Assembly (NCBI RefSeq): GCF_021474425.1
Contig: NZ_JAKEIP010000106.1
Coordinates: 1-40,725, forward strand
Direction: 5' to 3'
Length of the DNA: 40,725 nucleotides
Source of the DNA: Streptomyces muensis
GTDB taxonomy: Bacteria; Actinomycetota; Actinomycetes; Streptomycetales; Streptomycetaceae
The position numbers and the translations under genes were made by a program. How positions within the stretch are numbered: the first letter of the stretch is position 1; every line of letters starts with the position of its first letter. Positions 8,796 through 15,471 of this stretch are shown here, piece by piece. Under the pieces are notes generated by a model. The model ran no database searches and was not told the origin of the DNA. It saw only the letters and a program-made list of their open reading frames with translations.

Positions 8796-9617
8796 TCATC
8801 CCTTCAGCCCGCCCGCGAAGCCGTTGATGATGCTGCGCTGCAGCAGGAAGTAGACGATCAGGACCGGCAGGATGCTGATCACGAGCGCGGCGAAGATGAG
8901 GTTCCAGTCGGTGACGTACTGACCGACGAAGCCGGCGATGGCGACCGGCATGGTCTGCTGGGCGCTGCCGCTCAGATACAGCAGCGGGGTGAAGAAGTCG
9001 TTCCACACGGTCACCGTGTTGAGCACCAACGCCGTGACCGTGATGGGCTTCAGCATCGGCAGCACCACTCGCCGGAAGGCCTGCAGTGGTGTGCAGCCGT
9101 CGATCAGGGCCGCGTCCTCGAAGTCCCTGGGCAGGGCGCGCAGGAAGCCGACGTACAGGAAGACGGTGAACGGCACCTGCAGTCCGGAGTAGAAGAGGAC
9201 CAACGCCCAGGGGGTGCCGAGCAGGCCGAGGTCGCGCAGGGTCTGGTAGAGCGGAAGCGAGGCGAGCTGGAAGGGCAGCAGCAGTCCGAGGAGGACGAGC
9301 AGGTAGGTGCCGCGTGACCAGCGGGCCGTGACGCGGGCCAGCGGATAGGCCGCCAGCGAGGAGATGGCCAGCACGACGACGACGCTGCAGACCGTCACCA
9401 GCACGCTGTTGGCCAACGCGCCGCCCAGCGAACCCTGTTGCCAGGCCTGGGTGAAGTTGTCCAGAGTCGGCGAGCTGGTCGGCCGGATCGGTGAGGAGGA
9501 GTCCGAGGACGGCCGTACGGCCAGGTTGACCAGGACGTACAGCGGGAAGGCCACGAACAGGGCGGCGGCGATCATCGCCAGTTCCAGGGCGAACGTGCGG
9601 CGGCGGTAGCGGATCAT
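8796..9617 (-). CDS. Sugar ABC transporter permease (MalG-type)
   Basis: Inner-membrane permease (273 aa) of the CUT1 carbohydrate importer class. Hydrophobic segments begin at LELAMIAAALFVAFPLYVLV, and the cytoplasmic EAA loop that contacts the ATPase is visible as EDAALIDGCTPLQAFRRVVL. The C-terminus RSIINGFAGGLKG is typical of MalG-like proteins. The ATG at 9617 overlaps the stop of the upstream permease (ATGA), so the two are translationally coupled; a much longer in-frame extension through the neighbour gene is only antisense-frame coding noise. No ATPase gene is present in the module; streptomycete CUT1 importers are commonly energised by the shared ATPase MsiK, which is the likely case here. 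Confidence 0.92.
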   Translation of the reverse strand: MIRYRRRTFALELAMIAAALFVAFPLYVLVNLAVRPSSDSSSPIRPTSSPTLDNFTQAWQQGSLGGALANSVLVTVCSVVVVLAISSLAAYPLARVTARWSRGTYLLVLLGLLLPFQLASLPLYQTLRDLGLLGTPWALVLFYSGLQVPFTVFLYVGFLRALPRDFEDAALIDGCTPLQAFRRVVLPMLKPITVTALVLNTVTVWNDFFTPLLYLSGSAQQTMPVAIAGFVGQYVTDWNLIFAALVISILPVLIVYFLLQRSIINGFAGGLKG

Positions 9618-10561
9618 GACGCGGCCTTCTCGTTGCGGGAGAGCAGCAGGTACTGCCCCGTGGAGGCGACCGCCACGATGATGGTCAGGACGACCGCGAG
9701 GGCGATGCTGTAGCCGAACTCGCCGAGGGTGAACGCGTCCTTGTAGATCAGCGTGGAGATCGTGTCGGTCGCGTGCCCGGGCCCTCCGCCCGTCAGCGCG
9801 TACACCTGGTCGAAGAGCTTGATGCCGCCGATGATCGACAGCATCAGGTTGATCGTGAGGGCGGGGGCCAGCAGCGGGCGGGTCACCGACCAGAAGCGTC
9901 GGACCGGGCCCGCGCCGTCCATCTCCGCGGACTCGTGGATCTCCTTGGGAACCGACTGGAGCCCGGCCAGGAAGATCACCATGGAGTATCCGGCGTACTG
10001 CCACACGACGACTCCGACGACGGTCCAAAGGGCGAGGTCGGGATCTCCCAGCCAGTCCTGTTCCCAACCGTCCAGTCCGACCGCGCCCAGCAGACTGTTC
10101 ACGGCGCCGTCCGGGCCGAGCAGGTTGCGCCACAGGTAGGCGGTCACGATCGGGGTGACCACCGCCGGGGCGAACAGGAACACCCTGAGCAGGTTCCGGG
10201 ACTTGATGGCCGAGTTGACGCCGAGGGCCAGGACCAGCCCCACGGCGTTCTGCACGATCGTGATCGCCACGGCGATCAGCAGGGTGTGCCAGACGGCCTG
10301 CCTCGCGTCGGCATCGCTCAGCATGGCGGAGAAGTTGTCCAGGCCGACGAAGGAGAAGTCGGGGTTCAGTCCGTCCCAGTCGGTGAACGCGTAGTACACG
10401 CCGCGGACACTCGGCACCAGTACGACGAAGGCGAACAGCAGCAGGGCCGGCAGCACGAACCACCAGGGCGGCGCGTTGCGCGCACGACGGACACGCGTCA
10501 CGGGAGCCGGAACCGGGGCGCGGCCGCGGTCCGCAAGCCGGTCGTGTGGAGCGAGGGTCAC
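9614..10561 (-). CDS. Sugar ABC transporter permease (MalF-type)
   Basis: First gene of the rhamnoside operon: membrane permease (about 315 aa) of the CUT1 class. The first membrane span is WWFVLPALLLFAFVVLVP; the EAA loop is ESAEMDGAGPVRRFWSVTRP. I prefer the GTG at 10561, which has AAGGAAG 11 nt upstream. An alternative in-frame GTG at 10591 would put the LacI-type operator palindrome (10579-10590) inside the coding sequence and has no ribosome binding site. The gene is divergent from the lacI-type regulator, and its promoter region carries the operator, so repression by that regulator is the simplest reading. Pairs with the MalG-type permease to form the channel. Confidence 0.88.
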   Translation of the reverse strand: MTLAPHDRLADRGRAPVPAPVTRVRRARNAPPWWFVLPALLLFAFVVLVPSVRGVYYAFTDWDGLNPDFSFVGLDNFSAMLSDADARQAVWHTLLIAVAITIVQNAVGLVLALGVNSAIKSRNLLRVFLFAPAVVTPIVTAYLWRNLLGPDGAVNSLLGAVGLDGWEQDWLGDPDLALWTVVGVVVWQYAGYSMVIFLAGLQSVPKEIHESAEMDGAGPVRRFWSVTRPLLAPALTINLMLSIIGGIKLFDQVYALTGGGPGHATDTISTLIYKDAFTLGEFGYSIALAVVLTIIVAVASTGQYLLLSRNEKAAS

Positions 10562-10578
10562 AGGCGGACCTACTTCCT

Positions 10579-10590
10579 TGAAACGTTTCA
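10579..10590. promoter_or_regulatory. LacI-family operator at the transporter operon start
   Basis: TGAAACGTTTCA is a perfect 12-bp palindrome with the central CG typical of LacI/GalR-family operators. It lies just upstream of the first permease start codon, placed to block transcription of the rhamnoside operon. The divergent LacI-type gene (10914-11954) is the probable ligand-responsive repressor. Confidence 0.8.
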
Positions 10591-10710
10591 CGCAGTCGCC
10601 GACTCGAGAACGGTCGGCTTGACGTCATGAGAGGGCGGTGCCATGTGCCGGGTGTCGGCGGGCACCGGGGCGACGTCCGGCGTCGGCCTGCCGTCGCCGG
10701 ATGCGGTTTT

Positions 10711-10724
10711 GGGTAACGTTTCCC
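10711..10724. promoter_or_regulatory. Second LacI-type operator in the divergent intergenic region
   Basis: GGGTAACGTTTCCC is a palindrome with one mismatched pair and the same AACGTT centre as the site at 10579. A weaker relative, GATAACGTTCCC, lies near 10883-10894 just before the regulator gene. Several spaced sites would allow looping or autoregulation; this is inferred from sequence only. Confidence 0.6.
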
Positions 10725-10913
10725 ATCGGGTGCTGCCAGACCCTAGAGAGCCACCACCGTGACGTCAAGATGTCGGGCAAGCTGGGAGATTGTTACGTCG
10801 TCCGGGCGGCCGAGGCCTCGACGAGTGCTGGGCCGGGGGGCACCCACCTACCCTCGCCGCACAGTTCACTCCTACACTCCCCGATAACGTTCCCCATCAT
10901 CGGAGGGCACCGG

Positions 10914-11954
10914 ATGGAGCCGCCAGCACCGCAGCGCCGTGTCACCATCGTCGATGTCGCACGGCACGCCCAGGTGTCCACCACCGCCGTCTCGAAGGTG
11001 CTGCGCAACGCCTACGGAGCCAGCCCCGAGATGCGCGCGAAGGTGCGCCGGGCGATCGACGAACTGGGATACCGGCCCAACGCGGCCGCACGCGGCCTGC
11101 GCGGCCAGACGTACACCATCGGTGTGATGCTGCCCGACATCCGCAACCCGTTCTTCCCCGAGATCCTCGACGGCATCACCGACCATCTCGCGGAGACCGA
11201 CTACCAGGTCTTCCTCGGGCCCGGCGGCTGCAACGACGAGAAGGCGGAAGCGCGTGTCACGGACGCCATGATCGACCGCGGGATGGACGGCATCATCCTG
11301 ATCGCACCCGTGTCGTCGCGCGCCCGCCTCGAACGCATCGCCTCCGCCGTACCGGCCGTGGTCGTCGGCCGCCACGGGCATTCCACGGTGTACGACACCG
11401 TGACGGACGACGACGTGGCGGGCGCGGCCATGCTCGTGGGTCATCTCGTCGACCTCGGCCACCGCCGGATCGCCCACATCGAGCACCACGAGACCGACCC
11501 GACACGCATCGCGGAGATGCCCAACGCCCAGCGCGCGGACGGCTATCGGCATGCCATGCGGTCCCTCGGTCTCGCGGAGGAGATCGACATCGTCTCCACC
11601 ACTTACACCCAAGAGGGCGGATACGAGGGCGCGAAGCAACTGCTCGCCCGCCCGCGCCGGCCGACTGCCGTCTTCGCCGGCGCGGACATCGTCGCCATGG
11701 GGGTGCTGGAGGCCCTGACCGAGGCCGGGCTGTCCGTTCCCGGTGACATCTCGGTGGCAGGCTACGACAACACGACCTTCGCCTCCTTCGGCCCGATCTC
11801 CCTCACCAGCGTCGACCAGGCCGGCCACGAGATCGGCGGGAACGCGGCGCGACTCCTCCTGGAGCGGATCGCCGACCGTCGGAAGGCACCGGTACAGGTC
11901 AAGCTCTCACCCACTCTGGTGCCGCGGCGGACCACGGCTCCCCCTCCGGCGTAG
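10914..11954 (+). CDS. LacI/GalR-family transcriptional regulator
   Basis: Cytoplasmic DNA-binding repressor (346 aa). The N-terminal helix-turn-helix reads VTIVDVARHAQVSTTAVSKVL, and the hinge helix follows in YRPNAAARGLRG. The periplasmic-binding-protein-like effector domain begins YTIGVMLPDIRNPFFPEIL, with typical PTAVFAGADIVAMGVLEAL and SVAGYDNTTFASF motifs. The ATG at 10914 has GGAGGG about 7 nt upstream, which excludes a long upstream extension to 10638. It is transcribed divergently from the rhamnoside transporter/rhamnosidase operon across AACGTT-centred palindromes. It probably represses that operon and itself until a rhamnose-containing sugar or breakdown product binds. Confidence 0.93.
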   Translation: MEPPAPQRRVTIVDVARHAQVSTTAVSKVLRNAYGASPEMRAKVRRAIDELGYRPNAAARGLRGQTYTIGVMLPDIRNPFFPEILDGITDHLAETDYQVFLGPGGCNDEKAEARVTDAMIDRGMDGIILIAPVSSRARLERIASAVPAVVVGRHGHSTVYDTVTDDDVAGAAMLVGHLVDLGHRRIAHIEHHETDPTRIAEMPNAQRADGYRHAMRSLGLAEEIDIVSTTYTQEGGYEGAKQLLARPRRPTAVFAGADIVAMGVLEALTEAGLSVPGDISVAGYDNTTFASFGPISLTSVDQAGHEIGGNAARLLLERIADRRKAPVQVKLSPTLVPRRTTAPPPA

Positions 11955-11973
11955 ACCTGCGACACCGGGGCGA

Positions 11974-11995
11974 GGAGCGCGGCGGCGGTCGCTCC
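11974..11995. terminator. Possible weak terminator between convergent genes
   Basis: GGAGCG at 11974-11979 can pair with CGCTCC at 11990-11995 around a 10-nt GC-rich loop. It sits between the convergent regulator stop (11954) and esterase stop (12004). A 6-bp stem is modest and no U-tract follows, so this is a weak call. Confidence 0.3.
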
Positions 11996-12003
11996 GAGTC
12001 CGC

Positions 12004-12978
12004 CTACGCCGTTTCTCCCAGGAGTCGGCGCAGCCAGCGCAGCTTGGCCGCCCGGGCATCCACGGAGAGGGCGGCTTCGGGTACCAGGCTGTCGAACCCG
12101 TGGAAGCCGCCCGGCCACACATGCAGCTCGGCGATGCCGCCCGCCTGCCAGATGCGGCTGGCGTAGGCGACGTCCTCGTCGCGGAAGGTCTCCGCCGAGC
12201 CCACGTCGATGAACGCCGGGGGAAGCCCGGACAGGTCGTCCGCGCGAGCGGGCGCGGCATAGGGCGAGACGTCCGCCGTGCCACGCGCCTCGCCCAGCAG
12301 CGCGCCCCATCCGGTCTCGTTGGACGTGCGGTCGAACACGCCCAGGCCCGCCATCTGGTGGGCGGACGGGGTGTCGTTACGGTCGTCCAGCATCGGACAC
12401 ATCAGCATCTGCCCGATGGCGCGCGGGCCGCCCCGGTCGCGGGCCAGCAGCGCGACCGCCGCGGCGAGGCCGCCGCCCGCGCTGCCGCCCACCAGGATGA
12501 CGCGGTCCGGATCGCCGCCGATCTCCTTCGCGTGCTCGGCCGTCCACAGCAGGCCCGCGTAGCAGTCCTCCACCGGAGCGGGGTGCGGATGCTCGGGCGC
12601 GAGCCGATACTCGACGGACACCACGACCAGTCCCAGTTCCTCGGCCCAGTCGAGGGGCACCCCCAGCCGATGGGTGCCGGTCACCATGCCGCCGCCGTGG
12701 ATGTTGTAGACGATCGGGCGTGGCTCGGTCACGCCGGTGGGCCGGCAGATCAACAGCGCGACTTCCGGCGCGCCCGGTGGCCCCGGAACCGTCCGCTCCT
12801 CGACCTCGAAGAGACCGTCACCGGCCAGCTCCTCGTTCGTCGGAAGCGGCGGCATGCCGGTCGGCAACTGCCGCCCGGCCGGGATCATGTCCGGGGTGAT
12901 CGTCGGCGGCAGCCACTCGTTGATCGCGTCGAGACGCGCGGCGATCTCCGGATCGAAGGGCGGCGGAGTCATGACCAT
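12004..12978 (-). CDS. Alpha/beta hydrolase, HSL-type esterase
   Basis: Cytoplasmic carboxylesterase/lipase-like enzyme (324 aa) of the hormone-sensitive-lipase family (alpha/beta hydrolase fold 3). The oxyanion motif HGGG is at residues 94-97 (NIHGGGMVTG), and the nucleophile elbow GGSAG at 164-168 gives Ser166. The acid lies in DVGSAETFRDED and the catalytic His in GGFHGFDS near the C-terminus. No signal peptide is visible. The ATG at 12978 has GGAGAC upstream; a second ATG two codons on is possible. It is convergent with the LacI regulator. The DNA upstream of its start is the anomalous gene-free block ending in the homopolymer tract, so its promoter context may be artificial. Substrate unknown. 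Confidence 0.9.
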   Translation of the reverse strand: MVMTPPPFDPEIAARLDAINEWLPPTITPDMIPAGRQLPTGMPPLPTNEELAGDGLFEVEERTVPGPPGAPEVALLICRPTGVTEPRPIVYNIHGGGMVTGTHRLGVPLDWAEELGLVVVSVEYRLAPEHPHPAPVEDCYAGLLWTAEHAKEIGGDPDRVILVGGSAGGGLAAAVALLARDRGGPRAIGQMLMCPMLDDRNDTPSAHQMAGLGVFDRTSNETGWGALLGEARGTADVSPYAAPARADDLSGLPPAFIDVGSAETFRDEDVAYASRIWQAGGIAELHVWPGGFHGFDSLVPEAALSVDARAAKLRWLRRLLGETA

Positions 12979-13344
12979 CGGGGTCTCCTGGTGGTGGATG
13001 CGCGGCTGAGTGGAAGCGGCGTGCGCGTTCGCGGACAGGGGCGGTGGGGCGATCTGTGATCGGCTGGGGGAAGGACGGAAGCTGTGCGGTGCTGAGCCCG
13101 TACGGCGGTCCGCTTCGGTGGACCGCATGGGCAGGCCAGCTCGACAGTCGCAACCTGTGCCGTGCGGAACCGGTACGCCGGACCGGCTCGGCGGGCTTCG
13201 CGGAGTCGCCACGGGGAGCCCGCTCCACGACCGACCGTACGGAGGACCAGTCACCGCCGTCGACCTGCGTGGGGGCCGACCACACGGCTGTCTTCCTGGG
13301 TGTGGCGAATGCGGCCGTCCCGGGTGTCGTCGGCTCGGGTCGGG
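12979..13344. other. Gene-free stretch upstream of the esterase
   Basis: I see no protein with recognisable motifs on either strand here. One clear hairpin is present: GCGGTCC at 13105-13111 pairs with GGACCGC at 13120-13126 around an 8-nt loop. The esterase promoter should be in this region, but I found no convincing -35/-10 pair. The right side runs into the duplicated 69-bp segment and the homopolymer block, so the continuity of this DNA is doubtful. Confidence 0.5.
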
Positions 13345-13413
13345 CGGCCGTGGGGTGCCGGTGGGGGAAGTCGCCCTGCCACACGTTCATCCGGGGACGG
13401 CCGCCCGGCTCGA
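13345..13413. repeat. 69-bp exact copy of an internal FGE gene segment
   Basis: Bases 13345-13413 are identical, in the same orientation, to 14841-14909 inside the formylglycine-generating-enzyme gene. On the minus strand they encode the PGGRPRMNVWQGDFPHRHPTA stretch without the rest of the protein (first residues PGGRPRMN, last PHRHPTA). The match stops abruptly on both sides, 23 bp before the G-rich block. This looks like a chimeric join or a collapsed repeat, not a functional element. Confidence 0.9.
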
Positions 13414-13436
13414 GTCGGCGTGGATCGTCAGCACGG

Positions 13437-13559
<123 letters not shown>

Positions 13560-13567
13560 ACGGCCCT

Positions 13568-14542
13568 TCAGCGGCCCAGCCACGCCTTGACCTTGTCGGG
13601 GTTCGCCTCGACCCACTTCTTCGCCGCCGCCTCCGGTGTCATTTTGTCCACCGCGATGTACTTGGCGACGGTGTTCTGGTCGCTGTTGGTCCACTTGAAT
13701 TTCTTCACCAGGTCGTACGCCGGGCTGTCGGACTTCGCGAACCGGGTGCTGACGATCTTGTCGAGGTCGAACACGGGGTAGTCGCAGGCGACCTTGGCCG
13801 GGTCCGCGTCGCAGCCTGCCGTGTGCTTCGGCAGCTCGATGTGGACGAGCGGCACCTCCGAGAAGAACCACTGCGGCTCGTAGAAGTAGCCGATCATCCA
13901 CTTCTTGTTCTTCTCGGCGTCCCGGAACGCCTGGATCAGCGCGGTCTCGCTGCCCGCGTACACCACCTTGAAGTCCAACTTCAGGTTCTTCACCAGGGAC
14001 TCGTCGTTGGTCTGGTACGACGGGTCGCCGTCGAGGAGCTGGCCCTTGCCGCCCGATTCGGAGGTCTTGAACCTGGCGGCGTACTTGTTGAGGTTCTTCC
14101 AGTCGGTGATGTCCGGGTGCTGCTTGGCGATCCACGGGGGGATGTACCAGCCGATGACGCCCTTGTTGCCGGTCGAGCCGAGGTTGACGGCGGTCTTCTG
14201 CTCGGTGATGTACTTCTTCTTCAGGTCGTCGTGGCCCCAGTTCTCCACGATGGCGTCGACCTCGCCCGTCTCGAACCCCTGCCAGCCGATCTCCGCCTTC
14301 AGGTCCTTCTTGACGACCTTGCAGCCGAGTTCCTTCTCCGCGACGTGGGCGACGACCGCCGCGTCGGCCTCGTAGCCCACCCACGGGTTGACCGCGAGGT
14401 TGAAGGTGCCGCACTTGCCCGAACCGTCGCCGCCCGCCGCGGCGTCGTCGCCGACCTTCGCCCCGCCGCAGGCGGTCAGGGTGAGACCGAGTACGGCCAT
14501 CCCCGCCGCGCCGCGACGCCGGTGTCCTGCTCGCTTTGCCAT
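13568..14542 (-). CDS. OpuAC/ProX-type glycine betaine/choline-binding lipoprotein
   Basis: Substrate-binding lipoprotein (324 aa) for quaternary amines such as glycine betaine, choline or a related compound. The signal peptide ends with a lipobox in TLTACGG. The mature part starts FNLAVNPWVGYEADAAVVAHV and contains EIGWQGFETGEVDAIVENWGH, characteristic of the OpuAC family; Trp-rich patches (IGWYIPPWIAK, YEPQWFFSEV) could form the aromatic cage for a trimethylammonium group. The ATG at 14542 has AGGAGCAGG upstream. The gene follows the sulfatase and its maturase by 20 nt in the same direction, so all three are probably one operon, but no permease or ATPase is present. The stop codon at 13568 lies directly next to the homopolymer block, so downstream partner genes may have been lost in assembly. 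Confidence 0.88.
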   Translation of the reverse strand: MAKRAGHRRRGAAGMAVLGLTLTACGGAKVGDDAAAGGDGSGKCGTFNLAVNPWVGYEADAAVVAHVAEKELGCKVVKKDLKAEIGWQGFETGEVDAIVENWGHDDLKKKYITEQKTAVNLGSTGNKGVIGWYIPPWIAKQHPDITDWKNLNKYAARFKTSESGGKGQLLDGDPSYQTNDESLVKNLKLDFKVVYAGSETALIQAFRDAEKNKKWMIGYFYEPQWFFSEVPLVHIELPKHTAGCDADPAKVACDYPVFDLDKIVSTRFAKSDSPAYDLVKKFKWTNSDQNTVAKYIAVDKMTPEAAAKKWVEANPDKVKAWLGR

Positions 14543-14562
14543 GGTCCTGCTCCTTATAGGGG

Positions 14563-15471
14563 TCACGTCATGTCCAGGGCGCACCGGAAGCCCACGTTCC
14601 CGGTGGCCGAGTCCGGGAAGAGGCCCTGCCGCGCGGCGACCCGGTAGCGGCGGCAGTAGGAGGCATGGCAGAGGTAGGAGCCGCCCTTGGCCACGCGCTC
14701 CCCGCCACCCGAGGAGAAGGGGGCCTCGTCACCCGGGGAGAAGGGGTCCTCGCACCATTCCCAGACATTGCCGGTGGCGTTGTGGAGGCCGAAGGCGTTG
14801 GGCTCGTAGGCGTCGACCGGGCAGGTGCCGTACCAGCCGTCGGCCGTGGGGTGCCGGTGGGGGAAGTCGCCCTGCCACACGTTCATCCGGGGACGGCCGC
14901 CCGGCTCGAACTCGTCGCCCCAGGGGAACACCTTCGCGTGCAGCCCTCCTCGGGCGGCGCGTTCCCATTCCGCCTCGGTGGGCAGACGTTTGCCGGCCCA
15001 GGCGCAGTAGGCGCGGGCGTCGTCCCAGTCGACGTGGACGACCGGATGGTCCGCCCGGTCCTCCCAGGTGGAGTGCGGTCCGTCGGGGCGGCGCCAGTCG
15101 GCGCCCTCGACCTGTCGCCACCAGGGCGCGGCCGCCACGGCACGGGTGGGCGGGAAGTCGTCCGGGAGCAACCCGGCGAAGACGAACGACCATCCGATGC
15201 GCTCGGCGGAGGTGCGGTACCCGGTGTCGGCGGCGAACCGCGCGAACTGCGCGTTGGACACCGCGCAGGCGTCGATCCAGAAGGCGTCGACGTACACCGT
15301 GCGCACCGGGCCCTCCCCGTCGGCCGGGTAGGCGTGCATGTCCTCGCTGCCCATGAGGAACTCACCCGCGGGGACGGCCACCATGCCGTCGGGTGTCGCC
15401 CGGCGAACGGCGGCCGGTGCAGGCTCCACCCGGTCCACGCCCCGACCGCCGGACGGTGCGCAGCAGCTCAC
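14563..15471 (-). CDS. Formylglycine-generating enzyme (sulfatase maturase, SUMF1 family)
   Basis: Cytoplasmic copper-dependent oxidase (302 aa) that converts the active-site Cys of type I sulfatases into C-alpha-formylglycine. FGE-fold markers run through the protein: MVAVPAGEFLMGSED, KRLPTEAEWERAARGG, NATGNVWEWCEDPF and the final GNVGFRCALDMT. The two copper-binding catalytic cysteines are Cys268 and Cys273 in GGSYLCHASYCRRYR, with the same C-X4-C spacing as the well-studied Streptomyces coelicolor enzyme. The GTG start at 15471 overlaps the stop of the sulfatase gene (GTGA), which implies translational coupling and matched production of enzyme and maturase. An internal 69-bp piece of the gene is repeated at 13345-13413. 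Confidence 0.94.
   Translation of the reverse strand: MSCCAPSGGRGVDRVEPAPAAVRRATPDGMVAVPAGEFLMGSEDMHAYPADGEGPVRTVYVDAFWIDACAVSNAQFARFAADTGYRTSAERIGWSFVFAGLLPDDFPPTRAVAAAPWWRQVEGADWRRPDGPHSTWEDRADHPVVHVDWDDARAYCAWAGKRLPTEAEWERAARGGLHAKVFPWGDEFEPGGRPRMNVWQGDFPHRHPTADGWYGTCPVDAYEPNAFGLHNATGNVWEWCEDPFSPGDEAPFSSGGGERVAKGGSYLCHASYCRRYRVAARQGLFPDSATGNVGFRCALDMT
14841..14909. repeat. 69-bp segment duplicated at 13345-13413
   Basis: This is the in-context copy of the 69-bp direct repeat, forming an uninterrupted part of the formylglycine-generating-enzyme gene. The other copy is an isolated fragment beside the homopolymer block. Identity is 69 of 69 bases by eye. Confidence 0.9.

Noticed and set aside
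11946..12011. CGGCGTAG / CTACGCCG inverted repeat flanking the convergent stops
   Set aside because: The loop would be about 50 nt, and both arms are within or at the ends of coding sequence; probably chance.
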